This document shows, piece after piece, positions 7,188 through 14,936 of a stretch of 64,000 bases of DNA; positions within the stretch are counted from its first letter, which is position 1, and each line of letters starts with the position of its first letter. Both the position numbers and the translations under genes were made by a program. The stretch spans positions 62,001 to 126,000 of the forward strand of contig NZ_DDHJ01000016.1 of the NCBI RefSeq assembly GCF_002338065.1. Reading direction: 5' to 3'. The DNA comes from Pseudomonas sp. UBA1879. Lineage in GTDB: Bacteria > Pseudomonadota > Gammaproteobacteria > Pseudomonadales > Pseudomonadaceae. The notes beneath the pieces were generated by a model. The model searched no databases. It was not told the origin of the DNA and saw only the letters and a program-made list of their open reading frames with translations.

Positions 7188-7934
7188 ATGAAAGCCATTA
7201 TTCTCGCCGCTGGACGCGGCTCGCGTCTGGGCAGCATCACCGCCGAACAGCCCAAGCCGCTGACTTCGCTGGCAGGCAAACCCCTTCTGGAATGGCAGAT
7301 TGAAGCGCTGCACAGCGCCGGAGTAGATGCCATTCATCTGGTCAGTGGTTATTGCAGTGAGGCCCTCGAACCCTACGGCGACAGTCGCTTGTTCAACCCG
7401 CATTGGGCCACCAGCAACATGGTGCGCAGCCTGTTGCGCGCCGACGCCTTGCTGTCCACTGAGCCGATGCTGGTGTGCTATGGCGACATCGTCTACCGGC
7501 CCGATATCATTCAGAGCCTGATGAGCAGCCCGGCGCCGCTGGCAATGACCTACGACCAGAATTGGTGGTTGCTGTGGTCGGCGCGGTTCGATGACCCGCT
7601 CAGCGATGCCGAAAGCTTTCGCCAGGCTGACGGCCATTTGCTTTCCATTGGCGAAAAAGTGCGTGACCGTCAGCAGATCGAAGGCCAGTACATGGGCCTG
7701 TTGAAGTTCACGCCTGGCGGCTGGCAGCAGGTCCGTGCTCTGCTGGACGGGCTGGCCCCGGACCAGGTCGACAAACTGGACATGACCAGCCTGCTGCGGC
7801 GTCTCCTGGAACAGGGCACTCCGATTGCTGCGGTGCCGATTTCAGGAGGCTGGGTGGAAGTGGACAACCCATCGGACATCGCCCTTTACGAGCGGCTTAT
7901 CGCGACACCCGGCTGGAGTCATGACTGGCGCTGA
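7188..7934 (+). CDS. Sugar-nucleotidyltransferase-fold enzyme, probable CTP:phosphoglutamine cytidylyltransferase (Cj1416-like)
   Basis: A 248-aa GT-A-like nucleotidyltransferase: LAAGRGSRLG (6-15) with EQPKPL (20-25) binds the nucleotide, YGD (98-100) and WVEVDNPSD near the C-terminus bind metal. The length and the short N-terminal signature resemble LicC/Cj1416 cytidylyltransferases rather than glucose-1-phosphate enzymes with C-terminal left-handed helices. As the last gene of the cluster, after the Cj1418 and Cj1417 homologues, it should join CTP and L-glutamine phosphate to CDP-L-glutamine. CTP as substrate is inferred from the neighbours. No other gene follows in the operon. Confidence 0.78.
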   Translation: MKAIILAAGRGSRLGSITAEQPKPLTSLAGKPLLEWQIEALHSAGVDAIHLVSGYCSEALEPYGDSRLFNPHWATSNMVRSLLRADALLSTEPMLVCYGDIVYRPDIIQSLMSSPAPLAMTYDQNWWLLWSARFDDPLSDAESFRQADGHLLSIGEKVRDRQQIEGQYMGLLKFTPGGWQQVRALLDGLAPDQVDKLDMTSLLRRLLEQGTPIAAVPISGGWVEVDNPSDIALYERLIATPGWSHDWR

Positions 7935-8076
7935 CCGGTGTGCGAAGCCTGACCAAGCGTCTTGCGCCGCACGTTGGCTGTGCCCCCTGCCGCCGTTCCT
8001 GTTCGACGCACCGCGTCGCGGCGGCATGCGTTAAGATCCAGTCCATCACTGTGACCCTCACACGTTCGAGTCGAAC

Positions 8077-8766
8077 ATGGCGCCGCGCATCAAACCCCTA
8101 CGCATCAAGACCCGTGAACGCATCGTGCAGATCAGCCTGGAGCTGTTCAATCTGCAGGGTGAGCGTAGTGTCAGCACCAACCACATCGCCGCGCACATGG
8201 AAATTTCGCCGGGCAATCTGTACTACCACTTCCCCAACAAGCAGGCGATCATCGCCGAACTCTTCAGCGAATACGAAACCCTGGTGGACAGCTTTCTGCA
8301 CCCGCCGATGGGCCGGTTGCCGAGTGTCGAAGACAAGCGTCATTACCTGATGGCCATCCTCGACGGCATGTGGCGCTTCCGTTTTTTGCATCGCGACCTC
8401 GAACACCTGCTTGACACCGACCCTGAGCTGGCGACGCGTTATCGCCGGTTCTCTCAGCACTGCCTGATCAGGGCCATGGAGATTTATGGCGGTTTCGTCG
8501 ACGCGGGCATCCTGAGCATGAACCCGGTGCAGATCGAAACCCTCACCCTCAATGCCTGGATCATCCTCACGTCGTGGGTGCGTTTCTTATGCACGACGCG
8601 GGAAAATGCCACGCACCTCAATGAGAACGCCATTCGACGAGGGGTCTATCAGGTGTTGACGCTGGAGCTGGCCTACGTCACGCCAGAGGCGCATGAGGCA
8701 GTTCACGCCCTTTGCACAGAATTTTACGTGCCACTGAACAAGGCACTGGAGGACGCAATTCCATGA
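8077..8766 (+). CDS. TetR/AcrR family transcriptional regulator
   Basis: A 229-aa regulator with an N-terminal helix-turn-helix: the ER-(V)STNHIAAHMEISPGNLYYHF run (about 29-50) is the TetR recognition helix pattern, and the rest is a helical ligand/dimer domain with a Trp- and Leu-rich core. It starts at ATG 8077 after a 142-base gap from the polysaccharide cluster and lies 63 bases before the sulfurtransferase gene, on the same strand. The target is not evident from the sequence; autoregulation or control of sseA are possible. I see no clear palindromic operator in either gap. Confidence 0.85.
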   Translation: MAPRIKPLRIKTRERIVQISLELFNLQGERSVSTNHIAAHMEISPGNLYYHFPNKQAIIAELFSEYETLVDSFLHPPMGRLPSVEDKRHYLMAILDGMWRFRFLHRDLEHLLDTDPELATRYRRFSQHCLIRAMEIYGGFVDAGILSMNPVQIETLTLNAWIILTSWVRFLCTTRENATHLNENAIRRGVYQVLTLELAYVTPEAHEAVHALCTEFYVPLNKALEDAIP

Positions 8767-8829
8767 GCCTCCCTGTCAAATCCACGGTCTTATCGCTTTA
8801 GCCACTTTCACTGTCTGCAGGAGCCCGTC

Positions 8830-9684
8830 ATGTCCATCGCGCAATTGATCAGCCCGCAACAACTGGCCGAACGTCAGCAACACCCAGGCCTCGTGATTCT
8901 GGATTGTCGGTCCTCTCTTGAGGATCTGGACTACGGACAGCGCAGCTACGCGGAGGGCCATATTGAAGGCTCTTCCTACGCTGATTTGCTCAATGACTTG
9001 AGCGGCCCGATCAACAAAGGTGTGACCGGTCGGCACCCCTTGCCAGACCCGCAAACCCTGATCGCGCGTTTGCGCTTTTGGGGCGTCGACAATGACAGCG
9101 ACATCGTCCTGTATGACGACGGGCCGAGCGCCTATGCCGCTCGCGCGTGGTGGTTGCTGGCGTGGCTGGGCAAGCGCGAAGGCGTGTTCATTCTCGACGG
9201 CGGCCTCAAAGCCTGGCATGCCGCAGGCCTGCCGCTGAGCCTGGATCCACCGCAACACGCAGAAGGCCGCTTCGATGGCACGCCTGACAACGCGCTCGTT
9301 CTCAGTGCCGCCGATGTGCAGCAGAAGCTTGGGGCACCTGACGTGACGCTGATCGACGCCCGTGCACCGGCACGGTTCCGGGGAGAGGTCGAGCCTATCG
9401 ACCCGATCGCCGGCCATATTCCGGGGGCGCAGTGCGCAGCGTTTACCGACAACTTGAGGCCGGATGGCCGCTTTTTGCCAGCCGATCAGCTCAAACAACG
9501 TTTTGCCCAGACCCTCAACGGCCGGCCGCCAGAACATCTCATCGCGTATTGCGGCTCCGGTGTGACGGCCTGCCACAATCTGTTCGCCCTGTGCTTGGCG
9601 GGGTACCCCCTGGGCGGCTTGTATGCTGGTTCGTGGAGTGAGTGGATCACTGATCCGCAGCGTGGCGTCGCGAAAGGGGCGTAA
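8830..9684 (+). CDS. sseA: Rhodanese-family sulfurtransferase (3-mercaptopyruvate sulfurtransferase type)
   Basis: A 284-aa protein with two tandem rhodanese domains. The C-terminal catalytic loop is YCGSGVTACHN with the nucleophile at C241. The CGSGVTA loop is typical of 3-mercaptopyruvate sulfurtransferases (SseA), whereas thiosulfate rhodaneses carry CRxGxxR-type loops. The N-terminal domain contains the structural motifs LDCRS and LYDDGPSAYAARAWWLL but lacks a catalytic Cys. It moves sulfane sulfur from mercaptopyruvate to thiol or cyanide acceptors in the cytoplasm. A GGAG ribosome site at about 8819-8822 supports ATG 8830. A good intrinsic terminator follows at 9707. Confidence 0.88.
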   Translation: MSIAQLISPQQLAERQQHPGLVILDCRSSLEDLDYGQRSYAEGHIEGSSYADLLNDLSGPINKGVTGRHPLPDPQTLIARLRFWGVDNDSDIVLYDDGPSAYAARAWWLLAWLGKREGVFILDGGLKAWHAAGLPLSLDPPQHAEGRFDGTPDNALVLSAADVQQKLGAPDVTLIDARAPARFRGEVEPIDPIAGHIPGAQCAAFTDNLRPDGRFLPADQLKQRFAQTLNGRPPEHLIAYCGSGVTACHNLFALCLAGYPLGGLYAGSWSEWITDPQRGVAKGA

Positions 9685-9706
9685 GCCGCGCGGTTGCCAT
9701 GCAGAC

Positions 9707-9740
9707 CCGTGGCCGGTCAGGGATCGGCCACGGCGTTTTT
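9707..9740 (+). terminator. Intrinsic terminator after sseA
   Basis: A perfect 9-bp stem, CCGTGGCCG (9707-9715) with CGGCCACGG (9725-9733), a 9-base loop and then GCGTTTTT. The T-run makes it a plus-strand terminator; it touches the stop codon of the converging metQ-like gene. Confidence 0.85.
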
Positions 9741-10665
9741 AACGCACCAGTTTCTGGTCGGGCACCACGAAGCCCCGATAGTTGGCTTCGATGAACTGCT
9801 TCACCTCAGGCCCGGTCAGGTACTTCGCCAGCAGGTTCACCCGCGGGTCATCGAGCATGTCGTTACGGGCATAGATGAGGTTGGCGTACGGGTTGTCCGC
9901 CGTGTGCTCCCGTACCAATGCCCGCGAAGGATCGACGCCGTTGGAAAGGGCCACATCGCCGTTAATGAAACTCGCATCGGCGTCAGGCAATGCTTTGGCC
10001 CGCAGCACCGTGTCGGTGGGGATCAGCTGCAGATGGCGAGGGTTATCGACGATGGATTTCTCGCTCACCGAAATGGCCGCGGGCGAGCTGTCGAGTTTGG
10101 CAACGTTGAGTTTGATCAACCCCAAGTCCTGAAGAATGAACAACGACCGAGGCAGGTTCGTCTGCTCGTTGGGCACTAGAATCTTCGCGCCGTCGGGCAG
10201 CTCGGCGGGGGTTTTGTATTGAGTGGAATACAGGCCGAACGCGTTCAGCAGTACCGTCGCTTTGCCATCGAAATTGTTGAGCTTGGGGTGCGCAGCCTTC
10301 CACGCATTGACGTACGGCTGGTGGCCAGTGAAGTTTACGTCGGTGTCGCCGCTGGCCAGCAGCTCGTAGGAGTCCAGCGCACCGCTGCCGCCACTGGTGG
10401 TCAGCTTGAGCTTCAGGCCCGAACCGTCGGCGTCCGCCAGCTTTTGCACGAAACGCACGATGTCGCCTTGGGGTGAAGCAGTGGCGTAGATTTTCAGCGG
10501 CGTGTCCGGCACGGTCGTGCCCTTGTTGGCAGTGGCCGTCACCTCACTGGCCGACGCCGTGGCGCCCATCAAGGTCGGCATGACCAGCGCGGCGCTAGCG
10601 GCAATCACTGTCATCGCGGCAGCCAATACCGCATTGCGTCTGAATATGGCGCGTGTGTTTTCCAT
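9739..10665 (-). CDS. metQ: MetQ/NlpA-family substrate-binding protein of an ABC importer
   Basis: A 308-aa periplasmic protein starting at ATG 10665. The signal peptide has a basic start (NTRAIFRRN), a hydrophobic core and an ATASASE cleavage area; there is no lipobox Cys, unlike classical MetQ lipoproteins. The mature part shows NlpA-family blocks such as KIYATASPQGDIVRFV, VNFTGHQPYVNAW, KILVPNEQTNLPRSLFIL and NGDVALSNG. It should bind methionine or a related sulfur compound and pass it to MetI/MetN, encoded just upstream in the same transcript. An open frame running on past the start through metI is an artefact. Confidence 0.85.
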   Translation of the reverse strand: MENTRAIFRRNAVLAAAMTVIAASAALVMPTLMGATASASEVTATANKGTTVPDTPLKIYATASPQGDIVRFVQKLADADGSGLKLKLTTSGGSGALDSYELLASGDTDVNFTGHQPYVNAWKAAHPKLNNFDGKATVLLNAFGLYSTQYKTPAELPDGAKILVPNEQTNLPRSLFILQDLGLIKLNVAKLDSSPAAISVSEKSIVDNPRHLQLIPTDTVLRAKALPDADASFINGDVALSNGVDPSRALVREHTADNPYANLIYARNDMLDDPRVNLLAKYLTGPEVKQFIEANYRGFVVPDQKLVR

Positions 10666-10730
10666 GATTTCTCTTCGACAAGGTTGAGCGAAGCGGCGCG
10701 TCGCTCGACGGGCCGCTGACGTATTGAGGG

Positions 10731-11399
10731 TCAACGTTTGTGGCTGCGTGCACGTATCCACACGTCGCCGGTGATCTGGATCAGTTGGACGATGATCACC
10801 ATCGCTAATACCGAGATGAACATCAGTTCGCCATAAAAACGCTGGTAGCCGAACTCGATGGCGAAATCTCCGACCCCGCCTGCGCCGACGGCGCCCGCGA
10901 CGGCTGTGCCTTCCACGGTGCCTACCAGAATGATGGTCATGGCGTTCAGCAGACCTGAGAAAGACTCGGGCAGCAGTACGCGGAAAATCAGTTGGAACCG
11001 CGTCACGCCCATTGAACGCGCAGCTTCGATACGACCCTGATCGATCTCCCTCAGCACTGATTCCACGAGCCTGGAGAAAAACGGCGTAAAGCCCAGCACC
11101 AAAGGAATGATGGCCGCGACCGGCCCCAGCGTGGTGCCCACGGTCGCGCGGGTGATGGGGATCAACAGCACGATCAAAATCAGGAAGGGAATGGACCGAC
11201 CCACGTTGACCGCAGTGGTCAGCAGGTAATACAGCGCTGGCCTCGGCGAGATCGATTGCGGCGCGATCAGGTACAGCGTGGTGCCGACCGTCAGGCCCGC
11301 CACGATAATGCAGGGGCCGGCAATGGCGATCATGTAGAGGGTCTGGGCCAGTGCGGCCCAGAAGTCCGGAAGGTAGGTTTGCCAAGTCATCGGGTTCAT
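10731..11399 (-). CDS. metI: MetI-type ABC transporter permease
   Basis: A 222-aa inner-membrane permease with about five hydrophobic helices. The EAA loop for contact with the ATPase reads RIEAARSMGVTRFQLIFRVLLP. The sequence matches the MetI/D-methionine permease family in length and in the NVGRSIPFLILIVLLIPITRA region. It lies between metN (18 bases upstream) and metQ (65 bases downstream) on the minus strand, forming one importer operon. Substrate may be methionine or another organosulfur compound. Confidence 0.88.
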   Translation of the reverse strand: MNPMTWQTYLPDFWAALAQTLYMIAIAGPCIIVAGLTVGTTLYLIAPQSISPRPALYYLLTTAVNVGRSIPFLILIVLLIPITRATVGTTLGPVAAIIPLVLGFTPFFSRLVESVLREIDQGRIEAARSMGVTRFQLIFRVLLPESFSGLLNAMTIILVGTVEGTAVAGAVGAGGVGDFAIEFGYQRFYGELMFISVLAMVIIVQLIQITGDVWIRARSHKR

Positions 11400-11417
11400 C
11401 AGGCGCTCGAACGGAAA

Positions 11418-12422
11418 TCAGAGGTTGACGGTGATCATCTGGTCGGTCAGCCATCGCCTGACCTGACCGACATCCACTTGCGTCTGCGGGTGGCGTGGAC
11501 GGAAACGCACTTGAAAGCGGGCCACCGGCGTTTTGCCCAGGTTGTCGACGCGCCCTGAGAGAATCGAGAAGTCGAGACCGAGCGCCCCGGCGAGCGTCGA
11601 AAGCAGATCGGTCTGGGTTTCCGGGTGTTCGAAGATAAGGTCGAGGGTGTCCGGGCCGTTTTGCCAGGCGGCATCCTTGTTCAGCGGCAACAGGTGATCC
11701 TTGAGGACCGACTGCTCGCGCTGAATCACCTCCTTGAGCGTGCCGACTTCGACGATTCGCCCTTCCTCAATCAGCACCGCGGTGTCGCAGGCGTAGCGCA
11801 CCACATCCCAGGAATGGGTGATCAGGATGACCGTGAAGCCATAGACCCGCTTGAGGTCGGCCAGGAGATCGAGAATGGTCTGTGTGGTTTGCGAATCCAG
11901 CGCGCTGGTGGCCTCATCGCATAGCAACACTTGGGGGTTGGTGATCAAGGCGCGGGCGATGCCGACGCGTTGTTTCTGTCCGCCCGACAGCTGCGAGGGG
12001 TAATGGCCTTCGCGATCTTGTAGTCCGACTTTTTCGATCAGCTCACGCGCGCGGGCATAGCGTTCAGCGGTCGGCACGCCACGAATGGCCAGCGGAAACG
12101 CGATGTTATCCAACACCGTCTTGCCGTGAAACAGGTTGAAATGCTGGAAGATGGTCGACACCTTCGACAGGTATTCACGCTGACCCGCGCCGTCCAATGC
12201 CGCCAGATCCTGGCCGTCGAACGCGATGGTGCCTGCCGAGGGTGCTTCCAGCAGATTGAGCAGGCGCAACAGTGTGCTTTTCCCCGCCCCAGAGGTGCCG
12301 ACGATGCCCAGAAAAGCACCGCGCTGGATCTCCAGGTCGATATTGTCGAGCGCCGTAGTGGCGGTGTTGTCGCGGTTGAAGGTTTTGCTGACATGGGTCA
12401 GGTGGAAAATCGGATCACTCAC
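11418..12422 (-). CDS. metN: MetN-type ABC transporter ATP-binding protein
   Basis: The ATPase of the importer: Walker A GTSGAGKST, signature LSGGQKQRVGIARAL, Walker B VLLCDEATSALD, and a C-terminal NIL-type domain of about 80 residues that in MetN binds substrate and inhibits transport. I prefer GTG 12422 (334 aa): it has AAGGA eight bases upstream and gives an N-terminus MSDPIFHLTHVSKTF typical of ABC domains. A longer reading from ATG 12458 would add 12 residues but would start inside a perfect palindrome and has no ribosome site. The neighbours metI and metQ follow in the same direction. Confidence 0.87.
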   Translation of the reverse strand: MSDPIFHLTHVSKTFNRDNTATTALDNIDLEIQRGAFLGIVGTSGAGKSTLLRLLNLLEAPSAGTIAFDGQDLAALDGAGQREYLSKVSTIFQHFNLFHGKTVLDNIAFPLAIRGVPTAERYARARELIEKVGLQDREGHYPSQLSGGQKQRVGIARALITNPQVLLCDEATSALDSQTTQTILDLLADLKRVYGFTVILITHSWDVVRYACDTAVLIEEGRIVEVGTLKEVIQREQSVLKDHLLPLNKDAAWQNGPDTLDLIFEHPETQTDLLSTLAGALGLDFSILSGRVDNLGKTPVARFQVRFRPRHPQTQVDVGQVRRWLTDQMITVNL

Positions 12423-12452
12423 TGCAGCTGTCCTTGGTGACATTCGCTTGCG

Positions 12453-12494
12453 CGACACATTGGATGTCGGAAACCGCCGACATCCAATGTGTCG
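12453..12494. promoter_or_regulatory. Perfect 18-bp inverted repeat in the metN leader
   Basis: CGACACATTGGATGTCGG (12453-12470) is repeated as its exact reverse complement at 12477-12494, with 6 bases between. It lies 31 bases upstream of the preferred metN start and 80 bases after the azlD stop. There is no T-run on either side, so it is not a standard terminator. An operator for a dimeric regulator or an RNA hairpin in the 5' leader are both possible. The minus-strand sequence before it is AT-rich (around 12520-12570) and could hold the promoter. Confidence 0.6.
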
Positions 12495-12573
12495 TCAATC
12501 ATTCAAGAACCGCATAATCAGGGGTGATGTTTATAGCTAAAAGGAATTTTTAATTCTTTGCTTATAACCAGGC

Positions 12574-12897
12574 TCAAATTTGCCCCATTGCCCAACGCAA
12601 TAAGAAGAACACTGCCAGGCCGCCGCCGATGGTCGCCAGCAGGTTTCGGCTCAACGCGGCAATGGCAATGGCCGCGACCCCAGCTAGCAGATATGCGTTG
12701 TGCCATGACACCTGCCACGTCTGGCCATCCGGCAGCAACATGCCCGGTACGACGATGGCGGTAAGCACGGACGTCGGCACATAGTGCAGACCCTGTCGCA
12801 CCACCGGCGGGAAACGCAGGTTCGGCCACGCGAACAGGCTGTAGCGCATCAAAAATGTGAGGACGGTCATCCCGAGAATCAGCCACCAATAGCTCAT
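12574..12897 (-). CDS. azlD: AzlD-family branched-chain amino acid exporter, small subunit
   Basis: A 107-aa hydrophobic protein with about three to four membrane segments and the AzlD signature (TFLMRYSLFAWPNLRFPPVVRQGLHYVPTSV-type N-terminal region, interrupted here only for length). AzlD works with AzlC to export branched-chain amino acids or analogues. Its ATG overlaps the azlC stop by 4 bases. Confidence 0.85.
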   Translation of the reverse strand: MSYWWLILGMTVLTFLMRYSLFAWPNLRFPPVVRQGLHYVPTSVLTAIVVPGMLLPDGQTWQVSWHNAYLLAGVAAIAIAALSRNLLATIGGGLAVFFLLRWAMGQI

Positions 12898-13622
12898 GGC
12901 TGCACCTCGTCAGTCGGGATGCCATACACGCTTGGCGACTGCCGACGCTCAAGCCACACGCCCACTGCAATGCCACTGAACGCGGCGGCCATCAGCCCCA
13001 ATTTGTAGGGCAGCGACCACGTCATCAGGGCGACGGCACCAGCGGCCAACGCGGCAGCGATTTGCGGTCGGTTGCGCAGCAGCGGGACGACGATGCCAAT
13101 GAACGTCGCCAGCATCGCAAACTCCAGCCCCCAACTCGCCATGTCTGGCACGGCTTGACCGAACAACACGCCCACCGCTGAACTGCTGACCCAGCAGACA
13201 TACAGCGAAACGGTGACGCCCAGCCAATACCAGTGGGCCAGTGGCGTGCGGCCATGAACGAGGTAGAACCGCTGAACCACCGCGAAGGTTTCGTCGGTCA
13301 ACCAGAACGCCAGCAACAGCCGCCACCGCTGGGGCAGGCCCTGCACCTGAGGCTGCATCGTGGCGCTGTAAAGCACGTGTCGCAGGTTGACGATGAAGGT
13401 GGTCAGCAGAATCACCACCGCGCTGGCACCTGCGCCCATCAGACTGACGACGATGAACTGCGCCGACCCGGCATACACGAACATCGACATCCCTACCGCC
13501 TGCCACAGCGACAAGCCGCCAACGCCTGCCAGGGTTCCAAAAATGATGCCGAACGGCGCAATGCCGACCAGCATGGGCACGCTGTCGCGAAGGCCGCGAG
13601 CGAATAATTGATTGCGGGACAT
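12894..13622 (-). CDS. azlC: AzlC-family branched-chain amino acid exporter, large subunit
   Basis: A 242-aa inner-membrane protein with several hydrophobic helices and the AzlC signature: GIAPFGIIFGTLAG near the N-terminus, then FVYAGSAQFIVVSLMGAGAS, and NLRHVLYSATM. It forms the larger subunit of the AzlCD exporter for branched-chain amino acids such as leucine analogues. azlD follows with an ATGA overlap. The minus-strand region ahead of it, 13623-13931, carries no gene that could share its transcript. Confidence 0.87.
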   Translation of the reverse strand: MSRNQLFARGLRDSVPMLVGIAPFGIIFGTLAGVGGLSLWQAVGMSMFVYAGSAQFIVVSLMGAGASAVVILLTTFIVNLRHVLYSATMQPQVQGLPQRWRLLLAFWLTDETFAVVQRFYLVHGRTPLAHWYWLGVTVSLYVCWVSSSAVGVLFGQAVPDMASWGLEFAMLATFIGIVVPLLRNRPQIAAALAAGAVALMTWSLPYKLGLMAAAFSGIAVGVWLERRQSPSVYGIPTDEVQP

Positions 13623-13931
13623 GGTGGTTCTCCTTATGTCCCGCAGGGTACGGCGGATGATGTGAGGTGTCTTGAACGTTCTTGCACGAGCATGCCGCCA
13701 GCATGCTGGCGAATGCGGGGCCTCAGTTCAGATCTGGGTAGCTGGACGGGCGCCTTCGTTGCCGTCGTCCCTCCGGCGTCCTACAGGGTTCCTTCGATCT
13801 CAGGTCCGGCGCCCCCGTTGAATGGCCGTGGTCCAAGGCCGAATGGCGTATTCGCCACACCACACACGCTGTAGGAGACGCCGAAGGGATGAGGGCAGGG
13901 CGGTCAATCATTCAATGCATGGGGCAGAGAC
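13623..13931. other. Non-coding gap between azlC and the YheT hydrolase gene
   Basis: A 309-base stretch without a convincing gene. It holds a degenerate REP-like fragment near 13693-13722 (CAGCATGCTGGCGAATGCGG) and an imperfect inverted repeat at 13769-13888. No promoter stands out with confidence. Confidence 0.6.
13769..13888. repeat. Imperfect long-armed inverted repeat
   Basis: CCTCCGGCGTCCTACAG near 13770-13786 pairs with CTGTAGGAGACGCCGAAGG near 13870-13888, with a two-base insertion in the right arm and about 80 bases between. The CTGTAGGAG edge resembles the outer edge of the REP pairs elsewhere in this window, so it may be a degraded or third-type REP doublet. Confidence 0.5.
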
Positions 13932-14936
13932 TTACGCCCCATGCACGTCCACCAACCATTCCGGAATCCGCTGTTCCAGGTAATAGGTCGGCGTTCTGAT
14001 CGTGCCTCCAACGAACCCCACATGACCGCCGCGGGCTTGGAAATCGAACCGGGTGCTGTCAGACAACTCGCTCGGCTCTGGCACACTGCGGCGGAAGACG
14101 AAGGGGTCGTCCAATGCCTGCACCAGCAGCGTGGGCGTCCGAATGGCGCCGAGGTAATAACGACTGGACGCTTTTCGGTAATAGTCCTTGGCGTCGAGAA
14201 AACCGTTCAGCGGCGCCGTGACCTTCCCGTCGAAATCCCAGAATGTGCGCAGGTTATCCAGGGAGCCGAGCGCCGCCAGTACAGCCAGCCTGTCGCCCAT
14301 ACCTTCGTGTTGAAAACGGCGTTGCTTGTCCCGGATGTACCCGACCATCTCACGCATGAAGTGCCGCTGATACACCTTGGAAAACCCCAGCCCGATGCGA
14401 TCGGCGCACTCATCCAGGCGAAATGGCACGGACACCGCCGCCGCCCCCTGCAGCTGACTTTCGAGCCCCGACTCACCGAGGTACTTGAGCAAAATATTGC
14501 CCCCAAGCGAGTAGCCAACCGCGTAAAGCGGGGCGAGGGGACGGGCCGCCCGCAGATGATCGATCACTGCCGCAAGGTCTTCTGTGGCGCCCGAATGGTA
14601 GCTGCGTGGCAGCAGATTGGGCTCGCCCGAACAACCGCGCCAGTTCACCGCCACGCTGGACCAACCACGTTTCTCCATCGCTCGCTGCAAGCCGGCGACG
14701 TAGGGCGAGTTGGACGACCCGGTCAGGCCATGTAGCACGATGACCACAGGCACGTTGGCGTCGTGAGGCCCGTGCCAGTCCAGGTCGAGAAAATCGCCGT
14801 CCTCGAGCCAGATGCGTTCACGACGACGGTCCAGGTGAACAGTTTTGCGCCACAGCGGCCCCCACAAGGTTTGCACGTGGGGATTGCCCAGGCCGGTCGC
14901 CGGAACGAAGGACCGGCTGTCAGCTGACGACGGCAC
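13932..14936 (-). CDS. YheT-family alpha/beta hydrolase
   Basis: A 334-aa hydrolase read from GTG 14936, which overlaps the rsmD end by 17 bases; the frame is open further upstream, but that part overlies rsmD and does not look like the family. Landmarks: the N-terminal FVPATGLGNPHVQTLWGP start typical of YheT, oxyanion region VIVLHGLTGSSNSPY, nucleophile elbow GYSLGGN, and a C-terminal GGHVGFVGG with the catalytic His. YheT members are cytoplasmic esterase-like hydrolases with no firmly known substrate. It is co-directional with rsmD and probably cotranscribed with it. Confidence 0.82.
   Translation of the reverse strand: MPSSADSRSFVPATGLGNPHVQTLWGPLWRKTVHLDRRRERIWLEDGDFLDLDWHGPHDANVPVVIVLHGLTGSSNSPYVAGLQRAMEKRGWSSVAVNWRGCSGEPNLLPRSYHSGATEDLAAVIDHLRAARPLAPLYAVGYSLGGNILLKYLGESGLESQLQGAAAVSVPFRLDECADRIGLGFSKVYQRHFMREMVGYIRDKQRRFQHEGMGDRLAVLAALGSLDNLRTFWDFDGKVTAPLNGFLDAKDYYRKASSRYYLGAIRTPTLLVQALDDPFVFRRSVPEPSELSDSTRFDFQARGGHVGFVGGTIRTPTYYLEQRIPEWLVDVHGA

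Noticed and set aside
10666..11454. N-terminal extension of the metQ frame through metI
   Set aside because: It is the antiparallel-codon shadow of metI; a signal peptide starts at 10665.
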